The notes under the pieces are model-generated. The model worked only from the letters and a program-made list of their open reading frames with translations, was not told the origin of the DNA and searched no databases. DNA of 40,316 nucleotides from NCBI GenBank assembly GCA_016930835.1, contig JAFGGA010000069.1:1-40316 (forward strand), given 5' to 3'. The DNA is from Deltaproteobacteria bacterium (GTDB lineage: Bacteria > Desulfobacterota > DSM-4660 > Desulfatiglandales > HGW-15). The position numbers and the translations under genes were made by a program. This document shows positions 33,105 to 40,316 of this stretch, piece by piece; position 1 is the stretch's first letter; every line of letters begins with the position of its first letter.

Positions 33105-34127
33105 CTAAAAATAAGGCCGCAGATACGAACACATATCCTCCGGTGAGATCATGCAGAACACCTCACCATGGAGTTTTTCATAATAATTGACATCCCCCGT
33201 ATCCAGTGGGGGAAATACGGATCGGGGCATGATTCGCGCCGTTGTCCAGAGTCCTTGTTGGGGTTGAAAATAGATAAAAAGGGCCATGTTCAAACTGGTG
33301 AAATGAAGGGCGGATAGGCCCCTTAAAATGCAACACAACCCTTGGGAAAAGGATTCGAAATATGTTTCCGTATGATCCAAAATGCTCTCCTGCCTTTCAA
33401 AGACCACCACGATCTCTCCGGTCATATTCCGGGGCGCAAATGGTGCCAAGAAGCTCACATCTCCAAAACGGCCTATGAACCGCTCTCCTGTTTTCTCCTC
33501 TTCATGAACATATCGCTCCCAGAACACCTGGCCGGAGGATCTTAGATACGCGGCAGAGCAGGTGGCCATCAAGTCCATGAACTGGGTAGGGCGATGTGAT
33601 GCAACCGGTTGAAGATGGGGGTGAATCAAACCTCCCCCTGAAGGCGGCATATAATTCCAATTGATAGAGCCGTATCGAAGCCCTGGATCCAGTCCCCTGA
33701 GCCTTTGTATATAAGCGAAAGAGGCCGTTAGGCCATCCAACAGGATTTGTTCCGTGAATTCCGCCATGGGAACAAAATGCCTTATCGTCAAACGCGCCAC
33801 GGCACTATGCGGTTGATATGGAAATAGATTGGGGACGACAACCACTTCCCCGTATGTGATCCTACCGTTTTCGGCGATGGTTGATAGAAATTTCGGGGTC
33901 CGCCGCTCAACCATATCAGGACAAAATGGACATGGATTTTTTAATGATTGTGCTATCGCTTGCTCAAGGTCTTTCGGCGCCTTGAGGCGAAACCCATGTG
34001 GAAGGATCCACCCGATTTGTTGTGTCAAAGGATCCGTTCTTCGTTCAATAAGAACCCTTTTCTCCTTAAAATCCTCCATAGGATTTAGAAATACAGCCTC
34101 TTTAGTCTCTTTGATCAACTGAAACAT
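33105..34127 (-). CDS. GalT/HIT-superfamily nucleotidyltransferase-like protein
   Basis: A 340-residue protein of the galactose-1-phosphate uridylyltransferase branch of the HIT superfamily. The catalytic pattern reads H169-P-H171-L-Q173 where GalT has H-P-H-G-Q; a metal-type pair C66-x2-C69 in NPCPFCPD is also present. Length matches GalT, but overall resemblance is modest, so ADP-glucose or other nucleotide phosphorylases are possible. The start is supported by AAGGA 6 nt upstream. It lies upstream of the RiPP operon on the same strand, 163 bp away, and could be an independent gene or a tailoring enzyme. Confidence 0.75.
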   Translation of the reverse strand: MFQLIKETKEAVFLNPMEDFKEKRVLIERRTDPLTQQIGWILPHGFRLKAPKDLEQAIAQSLKNPCPFCPDMVERRTPKFLSTIAENGRITYGEVVVVPNLFPYQPHSAVARLTIRHFVPMAEFTEQILLDGLTASFAYIQRLRGLDPGLRYGSINWNYMPPSGGGLIHPHLQPVASHRPTQFMDLMATCSAAYLRSSGQVFWERYVHEEEKTGERFIGRFGDVSFLAPFAPRNMTGEIVVVFERQESILDHTETYFESFSQGLCCILRGLSALHFTSLNMALFIYFQPQQGLWTTARIMPRSVFPPLDTGDVNYYEKLHGEVFCMISPEDMCSYLRPYF

Positions 34128-34628
34128 CTCCGGTCCTTTCCATTGGAACTTGATACAATAGCGCTGGATGAAAAGCGATTCGGTTTTCGTGAATATAAGA
34201 TATCAACCGTCTCATCATTGTCCACACCCTCGTCATTCCGGGGAAAGCCGGAGTCCAGAGGCCTTTCAGCACGACGAACCGTAAATACTATTATGAGACG
34301 ATTAGTCATCTCCGTTAGTCTGAAAACTTATCCAATTGTAAATGATTTTGTCTAGTTTTTTGTAGTTGATGAAATCCACAAAACGATTCTCTGAGCGTGA
34401 AATGTTAAAATGGAAAAATGGCCGGGATTTTTTGGACTTCTTTCAGATCATTACCTTTCGCGGAAACATAATGATAGATACGGTAAGGATTGTCGATTGG
34501 ATGAATCTTACGTGGAGGTGCTTCAACAATACCCTTGGACAGGACATATCCGTCCAACCTCTTGACCTCCCCCTGAGTGCCTTACGCAGCAAAATCAAAA
34601 AAGACGGCCTTCCCACGTTGTAGTTTCA
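34128..34628. repeat. Intergenic region with REP-like repeat (34222-34262)
   Basis: CGTCATTCCGGGGAAAGCCGGAGTCCAG near 34230-34258 is a version of the extragenic palindrome at 18581-18644, and the region also should hold the promoter for the minus-strand GalT-like gene. One plus-strand frame is listed separately as a doubtful CDS. The remainder is AT-rich with no other feature. Confidence 0.5.
34366..34623 (+). CDS. Doubtful small ORF, 85 codons
   Basis: The frame reads like a soluble protein with balanced composition (for example FSEREMLKWKNG and IDTVRIVDWMNL) and ends 5 bp before the end of the convergent histidine kinase gene. It has no clear ribosome site and no family I recognise. It could be a real small gene, a decayed fragment of a larger one, or chance. 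Confidence 0.25.
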   Translation: MMKSTKRFSEREMLKWKNGRDFLDFFQIITFRGNIMIDTVRIVDWMNLTWRCFNNTLGQDISVQPLDLPLSALRSKIKKDGLPTL

Positions 34629-36983
34629 TCAACACGATTTTGATTCAGATGGAAAAAACAATGTAAACTTGGTCCCGCCGGACGCATAACAATCATCCTC
34701 TTTTTTACAAAAAGCACACGATTGAATATTTCCCGGACACTCATAAGTTTTATCCACTAGATAGCGACAACGTGATGATTCCATCTCTATTATAAAATGG
34801 TAACGCTCTGAAAATATCTTCATGCGGAGTAAATCCGCTCCCTTTCCGCCGGCCCCGAAATCAAAGGGCCGTTTTGTGGAATAATCCATTGTATCTTGGG
34901 TAGAAAAAAAACCTTCAAAGATCCGATCCTGATTTTCTTCGATAATACCTACACCGAAATCACGGATCTCTATCTGGGTCCCTCCGCCCACCCCATGCAC
35001 GGAAACGCGTATTTTTCCTCCATCGGGTGTGTTTTCAACGGCATTTTTTATGATTCCATCAATGATTTTATTAAACACTTCATTGGGAATACATATGGAG
35101 GGGGCTGCTTCAAAATGCGTTTCAATCTGTAACCGGCGATGGGAAAATTGTGGTTTTAATGCATCAATCCTTTCTTTCACGTGATCATCGGGTTGGATTT
35201 CCGACATCTCGGATTCTTTGGGGCCGAAATATTCCTCGATCCGGTCTCGAATCCTCTGAATAATAGGCTCTTCCCCGACCTCACTGGCTGTGAGGGCCTC
35301 CAGCTCATCCGTACATTGCTCCAATAATTTAGATAAAAGATGGTATGCCTGGTAATCCTTGTTCTGCATGATATCTTCTACCTCATATTGAATCTCCAAA
35401 ATACGATCCAGATTCCTTTTGGCCCGGTCAAATGTCGAAGCCAAACCTTCATTTTTATGACGGAATGTCATCTTCTTCTTCAGGATATCCAAGGAGGCAA
35501 GGAGTATGGAAACAGGTGTTTTCAATTCATGGGAAAGATGGTTAATAGCCCTGTCTTTTGAGCGGTTCAGGCCTGAGACCTCTTGGTAGGCCTTCTTTAT
35601 TTCTTCCGAATACCTTGCACTTTCAATGGAAAGGGCCACGGTGCCCGCGATCGTGCTGAGCAGCTCAGCATCGGTTTGATCAAACGCCCCCTTTTTTTTA
35701 TTTAGAGCCGATAAAACACCGATTATGTGTTCACGACTCCTTAAGGGAACCATGATCAAGTCCTTGGTTTTCATATTCATTTGTTCATCAATCACCGGAT
35801 AAAAATCGGGGTCTTTAGATGTATCCGGTAGGATAATCGGCTCTCCGGTTCGTATGACCTTACCTGAAATGCCTTTACTTGCGGGAAATCGAATATTTTT
35901 CGCGTGTTTTTGGGCTGTGGAGTCATCATAAGCGGCACCTTGGAAATAAAGCTCATCCCTTTCTTTATCGTGCAGTATGACCAAGGCTCCGCCTGTATTT
36001 AAGAGATTCTTCACCTCATTACTGATATAGTCCAAGAGATCCTCGAGAATCGGATATGCGGGAAGGGCTAGGCTGATCCGAAGCATGGCATCATTATTCC
36101 GGGCCATTCGCTTCTCCTCGGTGATGTCCCTTAGGATAACCAACTCACCACTGTGCCCTTTTTCACCTCTTTCCTCATAAAGCGTCACACCCATCATGAT
36201 ATCCAGGACACGACCATCCTTGGTAAGTCTCTGTGTTTCGACACTTGCAACTCTCTCTTTTTTTAACCTTTCAATCCCCTCCGCCGTTTCTTTTTGATAG
36301 TCTTCCGGCACGTAGGGTATGTGTTTCCCTCTAAGCTCTTCAAACGTCCACCCAAAAACCCGCGTAAAGGCCGGATTTAAATAAACCACCCGGCCGTCGA
36401 TGGTATAGACCACCATAGGGTATGGAATAAAATCCAGCATATTTTGAGCACGTGCCTCAGCCAGACGACTGGCCTCACGTTCTTTTCTCAGTCTTTCTTC
36501 GGACTCCTTCAGGGCCTTCATCACCCTATGTCTCTCGGTTACATCCCGGGCAATCCCTCTAAAACCACGTTTTTTCCCTTCGCTATCTAATATCAGATGC
36601 GCCGACAGTTCAATTACCCTGGTTTGGCCGCTTTTATCAATAACCTCCCATGTGATATCTGTAAACCCTTGATGGGTGACCCAGACCTTGGTGAATGCCC
36701 CATAGGCCATACGCGCATGGGCCTTGTCCATGAATTTACTGAAATTGGCTCCTAAGATATCTTCAGCGGGGTATCCGAACACCTTGCAGAGTGCGATGTT
36801 AAAATATACAAAATTCCCATAAATATCGGTTTCATAAACACCATCATTAATATTTTCGATAAAATCCCGATATCGTTCCTCCGAAAGCGCGGTGCAAAAA
36901 GGTTGTCTCTCTTTTTCGCTTATTTTCGAAACGGTTTCGTTTTTATGATCTGAAGCGTCTTTATTTTTCTGTTGATTTTTCAT
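34629..36983 (-). CDS. PAS-PAS-GAF sensor histidine kinase with Cys-rich C-terminal insertion
   Basis: A 784-residue cytoplasmic kinase without membrane segments. Order: PAS 1 (about 35-155, with NINDGVYETD), a short coil, PAS 2 (about 180-290, with YLNPAFTRVFG), GAF (about 310-470, with PASKGISGKVI), HisKA with phospho-His in INHLSHELKTPV (about 500) and HATPase with N-box IIKNAVENTPDGG and G-box RDFGVGI. Between the last G-box region and the final strand is an insert with five cysteines spaced C-x8-C-x6-C-x2-C-x5-C, which may bind a metal or report redox state. I use ATG 36983; a TTG at 36995 is possible. No response regulator is adjacent. Confidence 0.88.
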   Translation of the reverse strand: MKNQQKNKDASDHKNETVSKISEKERQPFCTALSEERYRDFIENINDGVYETDIYGNFVYFNIALCKVFGYPAEDILGANFSKFMDKAHARMAYGAFTKVWVTHQGFTDITWEVIDKSGQTRVIELSAHLILDSEGKKRGFRGIARDVTERHRVMKALKESEERLRKEREASRLAEARAQNMLDFIPYPMVVYTIDGRVVYLNPAFTRVFGWTFEELRGKHIPYVPEDYQKETAEGIERLKKERVASVETQRLTKDGRVLDIMMGVTLYEERGEKGHSGELVILRDITEEKRMARNNDAMLRISLALPAYPILEDLLDYISNEVKNLLNTGGALVILHDKERDELYFQGAAYDDSTAQKHAKNIRFPASKGISGKVIRTGEPIILPDTSKDPDFYPVIDEQMNMKTKDLIMVPLRSREHIIGVLSALNKKKGAFDQTDAELLSTIAGTVALSIESARYSEEIKKAYQEVSGLNRSKDRAINHLSHELKTPVSILLASLDILKKKMTFRHKNEGLASTFDRAKRNLDRILEIQYEVEDIMQNKDYQAYHLLSKLLEQCTDELEALTASEVGEEPIIQRIRDRIEEYFGPKESEMSEIQPDDHVKERIDALKPQFSHRRLQIETHFEAAPSICIPNEVFNKIIDGIIKNAVENTPDGGKIRVSVHGVGGGTQIEIRDFGVGIIEENQDRIFEGFFSTQDTMDYSTKRPFDFGAGGKGADLLRMKIFSERYHFIIEMESSRCRYLVDKTYECPGNIQSCAFCKKEDDCYASGGTKFTLFFPSESKSC

Positions 36984-37539
36984 GATCAATTTCAAAAAAA
37001 ATGTTTGTTAAAAAACGCCCTTAACGCTTGCTGGAGAATGAGAAAGGAGACGTTCTGCATTATTTTTTCGGCCGGAGTTGAACATCCCTGGGTCCGACGT
37101 TGATAATCTCGTAAGAAGTCGTCACCCGACCCCGCATCAAGTGGGGGATAAACCGCGGCCGGGGGTCAAGATCTCATGGGACTATTTGAAATACCTTGAT
37201 TCTGGTCTCCACCTGTCTGCATGTGGGCACTCACAGCCAGGCTGGAATGACAAAAACAGGTGTTTTCAGACTTTTTTGACAAGACCATCAACCTTTAAAC
37301 CTCAAACCCTGAATCTTGAACCACTCTCTTTAGATTCATGGTACACACTTTATATATAAAAAAGGATAAAATCAAAATTATTTTCATTACAATTTATTTG
37401 TTTTTTTAGATCCATATGCTATGTTCCCATTACTTATTGCTCATCCAGAAATGCCCCGGGGGATATATGGATGGAGACGGCTTAACAATTGTCGATCATT
37501 TGAAGTTGTAGAATATTAGGATTAAAAATACCACAAGCC
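36984..37539. repeat. Intergenic region with REP-like hairpin and heptamer array
   Basis: CCCCGCATCAAGTGGGGG near 37119-37136 is a hairpin with the ATCAAGT loop of the REP-like family. At 37284-37325 six in-phase heptamers run ACCATCA ACCTTTA AACCTCA AACCCTG AATCTTG AACCACT. The last 150 bp before rex are AT-rich and probably contain its promoter; ACAATTGT at about 37484 is a small palindrome, but no convincing Rex operator is present. No gene is supported. Confidence 0.55.
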
Positions 37540-38181
37540 ATGCACAAAAAACAGAAAATACCTAAGGCAACCATAACAAGGCTCTCAATCTATTGCCGGC
37601 AACTTGAACTTCTTGAATTCGACGGTTATCGGATGGTCTCCTCGGAAAAGCTTGCCTGGTTGTGCCAGGTGAATGCGGCCCAGGTCAGAAAAGACCTTGG
37701 ATATTTTGGAGAATTCGGCGTTCGAGGAGTCGGCTATGATGTTAGAGATCTCCAAATCGAAATTAAAAAAATACTCGCCGTGAATCGCGGATGGAACATG
37801 GGGCTTGTAGGGATCGGAAATCTGGGCACGGCATTACTGAAACATCAAAATTTTCCAGATAGGGGTTTCCGTTTTGTAGCGGCTTTTGATTCGGATCCCG
37901 AAAAAATCGGGAAGAACCTTTCTTCAGGATTTATTGTCAGGGATATAAAGGAGTTAAAAAAAACAACCCAGGAGCTGAATATCGGTATCGGCGTGATTGC
38001 CACCCCCGCTTCAGGTGCCCAGGAAGTAACCAACAATCTCGTTGATGCGAATATATGTGCCATCCTGAATTTTTCCCCCTTGCAGATAAGCGCTCCGGAT
38101 AATTGTGTCGTCGAACATATCGATTTTACCATTAAGCTCGATGTTCTGACCTATAAACTGAAATACGAAATAGGACTCTGA
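37540..38181 (+). CDS. rex: Redox-sensing transcriptional repressor Rex
   Basis: A 213-residue Rex with all canonical parts: winged helix with VNAAQVRKDLGYFG and GVRGVGY, Rossmann loop G91-I-G93-N-L-G96 for NAD(H), AFDSDPEKIG after the second strand, and the swapped C-terminal helix. When NADH/NAD+ is low it represses fermentative and energy genes. It shares layout and about half its residues with the variant Rex at 9391-10029. rnhA follows 65 bp downstream. No clear ribosome site precedes the ATG. Confidence 0.95.
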   Translation: MHKKQKIPKATITRLSIYCRQLELLEFDGYRMVSSEKLAWLCQVNAAQVRKDLGYFGEFGVRGVGYDVRDLQIEIKKILAVNRGWNMGLVGIGNLGTALLKHQNFPDRGFRFVAAFDSDPEKIGKNLSSGFIVRDIKELKKTTQELNIGIGVIATPASGAQEVTNNLVDANICAILNFSPLQISAPDNCVVEHIDFTIKLDVLTYKLKYEIGL

Positions 38182-38246
38182 AGCGGTTGACTCAAGGAAG
38201 TGGACATGAGACCTGAATAGATTCAGCCGTAGAAAGGCAAGGGCCT

Positions 38247-38699
38247 ATGAAAAGAGAAAATGGAAATTGGGTGGAGATATTCACGGACGGCGCCTGCAGC
38301 GGTAATCCCGGTCCCGGCGGATATGGGGCTATTTTAAAATATAAGCAAAAAACAAAAGAGGTATTCGGATGTGAACGGACAACAACCAATAACCGTATGG
38401 AGTTGACTGCTATCATCCAGGCGCTGAAACAACTCAAAAGACCTTGTACAATAAAAATCACGACGGATTCAACCTACGTGATAAATGGGATAACCAAATG
38501 GATACATGGTTGGATGAAGCGCAATTGGATCAATTCTGAAAAAAAACCCGTCCTCAACAAAGACCTATGGTTGGAACTCTACAAATTGACCCTACCCCAT
38601 CAAATAGAATGGAAATGGGTCAGGGGCCACCAAGGCCATAAAGAGAATGAACGTTGTGATGAGTTGGCGAGAAACGCCATTAAGAGATGCACGAAATAA
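38247..38699 (+). CDS. rnhA: Ribonuclease HI
   Basis: A 150-residue RNase HI that cleaves RNA in RNA:DNA hybrids. The four catalytic acids are visible: Asp in [14 protein letters not shown], Glu in NNRMELTA, Asp in TTDSTYV and Asp in NERCDELA; the basic handle [11 protein letters not shown] and active-site His in [10 protein letters not shown] are also present. Length is normal. It follows rex on the same strand. Confidence 0.97.
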   Translation: MKRENGNWVEIFTDGACSGNPGPGGYGAILKYKQKTKEVFGCERTTTNNRMELTAIIQALKQLKRPCTIKITTDSTYVINGITKWIHGWMKRNWINSEKKPVLNKDLWLELYKLTLPHQIEWKWVRGHQGHKENERCDELARNAIKRCTK

Positions 38700-38700
38700 A

Positions 38701-38721
38701 ATCCAGCATCCAGCATCTAGC
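38701..38721. repeat. Three-unit heptamer repeat after rnhA
   Basis: ATCCAGC ATCCAGC ATCTAGC, exact 7-bp phase, placed directly after the rnhA stop codon. It is the complement of the GGATGCT-type unit seen at 13471. Confidence 0.6.
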
Positions 38722-38754
38722 CCCCAGATCAAAATCAGTTCAAATATTAAATAC

Positions 38755-38782
38755 TTGACGAATTGCACAAATTATGTAATAT
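38755..38782 (+). promoter_or_regulatory. Sigma-70-type promoter for the acidic zinc-ribbon gene
   Basis: TTGACG (38755-38760), 16-bp spacer, TAATAT (38777-38782). It lies about 80 bp before the start codon, leaving an AT-rich 5' leader. Confidence 0.55.
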
Positions 38783-38862
38783 ATATAGAAATATATTCAA
38801 AATTAGCAAAACCAATTTCATATTTCTCATAACTTTATACAAACTATAAAGGGGGTGAAATA

Positions 38863-39846
38863 ATGAGATGTCCTAAGTGCGGCTATGTCAGTTTCGACTA
38901 TAATCAGACATGCCCTAGATGCAACAAAGATATTTCCGCCGAAGTGGGAAAGTTGGGGCTTACATCTTTTAAGCCTGAACCCCCTTCCCTACTGGGTGCG
39001 CTGACCGGAGAGGCCAATGAATCCCATGTGGATCTCGATCTGCGCGCTTCATCGAAATTTACGGGAACAGATGAAATGGAAGATGGTTTGAGCGGTTCTC
39101 AAGTCCTTGAAATGCCGGATGTTAAAATAGGAGAAGAGGAGTCGATCGATCTTTCCGAGGGTGAAGAATCGCTGGATAATGATCTGAATGCGGATCTTGG
39201 AGATTCAAGGGCATTTGATGACGATACCATTGATTTTGATGAGCCCATTCCCACTGAATCCGCACAGGATGATACCATGGACCTGGATCTTGACATTGAG
39301 GAAGAGCCTCGGGCAGATTCATCCGCTGATGAAGAACCCCTTACAGAAGAGTTTAACGAGGAAGATGTATTAGACCTCGAATTGGATGATTCCATCAAAA
39401 AAACACCTGATCTGAATCAACCTGTTTCACCACCGACACAGCAAGCCGACAGCCTGGAGCTTGAACTTGATGCCATCTCACTTGACGAGGACGAGATGGC
39501 CAAACTTGAGGTTAATGAGGAATTACCGGAAAAGACTGAGCCGGACCCAGATGACGAAATAGCCTTAGTGGAAGGCGCGGGTGCAGGCCTCGGTGAGAGT
39601 GCCATGATCGAGTTGAACCTGGATGATTTAAAGATAGATAAGACCGGCCAGCTTGAGATCAAAGATAAGGCTCAATTCTCTGAAGGTTTGAAAAAACTCA
39701 CGGCAAAAAAAGGGGAAGCAAAAGGTAAAAAATCCAAAGAACATATGGATATCAACCTAAAAATTGATGATGATGACCTCAATCTCGACCTTGAAAAATT
39801 GGATTTGGAAATAGATATTGAAAAGCCGGAAAATAAAGTATTATAA
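38863..39846 (+). CDS. Acidic protein with N-terminal zinc ribbon
   Basis: A 327-residue protein. The first 27 residues form a zinc ribbon (CPKC at 3-6, CPRC at 17-20). The rest is strongly acidic and rich in Asp, Glu, Leu and Ser, with repeated DLDL/LELD motifs, no membrane segment and only a basic patch (KKLTAKKGEAKGKKSK, about 280) before the end. It resembles the N-terminal half of the DUF3426 protein at 19814-20869 but lacks the membrane helix and extracytoplasmic domain. GGGGGTG about 6 nt before the ATG supports the start. Function unknown. Confidence 0.75.
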   Translation: MRCPKCGYVSFDYNQTCPRCNKDISAEVGKLGLTSFKPEPPSLLGALTGEANESHVDLDLRASSKFTGTDEMEDGLSGSQVLEMPDVKIGEEESIDLSEGEESLDNDLNADLGDSRAFDDDTIDFDEPIPTESAQDDTMDLDLDIEEEPRADSSADEEPLTEEFNEEDVLDLELDDSIKKTPDLNQPVSPPTQQADSLELELDAISLDEDEMAKLEVNEELPEKTEPDPDDEIALVEGAGAGLGESAMIELNLDDLKIDKTGQLEIKDKAQFSEGLKKLTAKKGEAKGKKSKEHMDINLKIDDDDLNLDLEKLDLEIDIEKPENKVL

Positions 39847-39861
39847 GGCATTATTTTAGGC

Positions 39862-39890
39862 TTGACCTGTATCTTTTGAAAGGTTATAAC
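39862..39890 (+). promoter_or_regulatory. Promoter of tRNA-Phe
   Basis: TTGACC (39862-39867), exactly 17 bp, TATAAC (39885-39890). The tRNA begins 13 bp after the -10 element, a typical distance for a stable RNA gene. Confidence 0.8.
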
Positions 39891-39903
39891 GCATTTCAAA
39901 CAT

Positions 39904-39976
39904 GCCGAGATAGCTCAGCCGGTAGAGCAGGGGACTGAAAATCCCCGTGTCCCCAGTTCAATTCTGGGTCTCGGCA
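39904..39976 (+). tRNA. tRNA-Phe (GAA)
   Basis: A 73-nt cloverleaf. Acceptor GCCGAGA pairs with TCTCGGC; the D-arm contains GCTC...GAGC; the anticodon stem GGGGA/TCCCC holds loop CTGAAAA with anticodon GAA at 39937-39939; the T-arm has CCCAG-TTCAATT-CTGGG. The discriminator is A and CCA is not encoded (ACTT follows). Confidence 0.97.
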
Positions 39977-39997
39977 CTTTAAAAGATCAATATTTTA

Positions 39998-40033
39998 AGA
40001 GGGTTAGGTGGCCACGCCTAATCCTCTTTTTTT
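39998..40033 (+). terminator. Intrinsic terminator after tRNA-Phe
   Basis: Stem AGAGGGTTAGG/CCTAATCCTCT (one G-T wobble) with an 8-nt loop, followed by seven T. A strong Rho-independent terminator 22 bp after the tRNA. Confidence 0.88.
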
Positions 40034-40316
40034 GTGTCGTGTCTTTGGTATGTGGATTGGTATGTGACTTTGTCCGGTGAAATAAATTTTGCGACAAAAT
40101 GAAATAGGAATGCGACAAAAAATGGCCAAAAATCAACTTTTGAAAAAGAGCGCAGAAAACCTGTTCGATTTGGGACCCCAATTCGACAGGTTAATTTAAG
40201 CTTATTTTAATGCGTTTTTTTAAAAATACTCATTAATTTCCGGTTAAGTATTTGCATATGAGGTAAAAAAAAGTTAAAAAACAGTATTGACGATGTCATT
40301 TTTTTCTTGACATTTC
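40034..40316. other. AT-rich tail with short direct repeats; no gene
   Basis: GGTATGTG occurs twice 12 bp apart (40047 and 40059), GCGACAAAA occurs twice 21 bp apart (40091 and 40112), and an imperfect inverted repeat CTGTTCGATTTGGG/CCCCAATTCGACAG lies at about 40161-40190. The last bases contain TTGAC twice (a possible promoter running off the edge). The layout resembles DNA next to a tRNA used as an integration site, but no integrase or duplicated tRNA end is visible. Confidence 0.35.

Noticed and set aside
22679-34127. Assignment as a lasso peptide cluster
   Set aside because: Leader and several accessory genes fit, but no asparagine-synthetase-like cyclase or transglutaminase-like B2 protease is present and the cores are long and Cys-rich.
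39987-40181. Minus-strand 64-codon frame after the tRNA
   Set aside because: Runs through the terminator hairpin and direct repeats; low-complexity, no ribosome site.

Overview
The window reads as chromosome of a deltaproteobacterium (Desulfobacterota), most likely a Desulfobacterales-type anaerobe. The taxonomic call is inference from: an AhbB-type siroheme decarboxylase subunit next to hemL (alternative heme route of sulfate reducers), an F0-only ATP synthase cluster atpZ-atpI-atpB-atpE without F1 genes, two Rex redox regulators, a sigma-54 response regulator, HDOD and zinc-ribbon/DUF3426 proteins, and intergenic DNA full of heptamer-phased repeats.

Layout. 1-3.5 kb: the 5' part of a sensory protein (minus strand, cut by the window edge), an HDOD protein and an NtrC-type regulator. 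3.8-9.1 kb: an M24 peptidase, pdxA and uvrA. 9.4-14 kb (minus strand): a Rex paralog with an altered NAD loop, atpE-atpB-atpI-atpZ, hemL and ahbB. 14.6-22.4 kb: a DUF1992 protein, pyrD-pyrK, an outer-membrane TraF-like barrel, a TrkA-N potassium channel, a DUF3426 zinc-ribbon protein, hpt, a repeat element and a PaaI-like thioesterase. 22.7-34.1 kb: a RiPP (ribosomally made, modified peptide) locus. 34.6-40.3 kb: a PAS-PAS-GAF histidine kinase, a canonical Rex, rnhA, an acidic zinc-ribbon protein, tRNA-Phe(GAA) and an AT-rich tail.

The RiPP locus is the most interesting part. Two tandem paralogous precursor genes encode 81- and 88-residue peptides. Their near-identical leaders fit the lasso-type RRE-binding pattern Y-x2-P-x-(L/I)-x3-G-x5-(T/A)-x-G. 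Their cores are rich in Gly, Pro and Cys, with 5 or 6 cysteines spaced 9-12 residues apart, many in C-P-G-G units. Upstream on the same strand and largely overlapping lie an HPr-kinase-like ATPase, two radical SAM proteins with SPASM-like cysteine-rich tails, two PqqD-like (RRE) proteins and a B12-binding radical SAM enzyme, then more loosely a GalT/HIT-like protein. Converging from the other side are an S26-peptidase-like/nucleotidyltransferase fusion, an ABC exporter and a PRMT-like methyltransferase whose 3' end overlaps the last precursor gene by 4 bp. No lasso cyclase (asparagine-synthetase-like) or transglutaminase-like B2 protease is present, so lasso-type recognition and tailoring parts appear to be combined with radical SAM chemistry on Cys-rich cores. 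I do not recognise this combination as a named class, but I could not search.

Intergenic regions carry a second pattern: degenerate tandem repeats with strict 7-bp phasing at nine or more places, REP-like hairpins, GC-rich palindromes, and a terminal-inverted-repeat element at 21.6 kb with a degenerate third copy at 3.5 kb.
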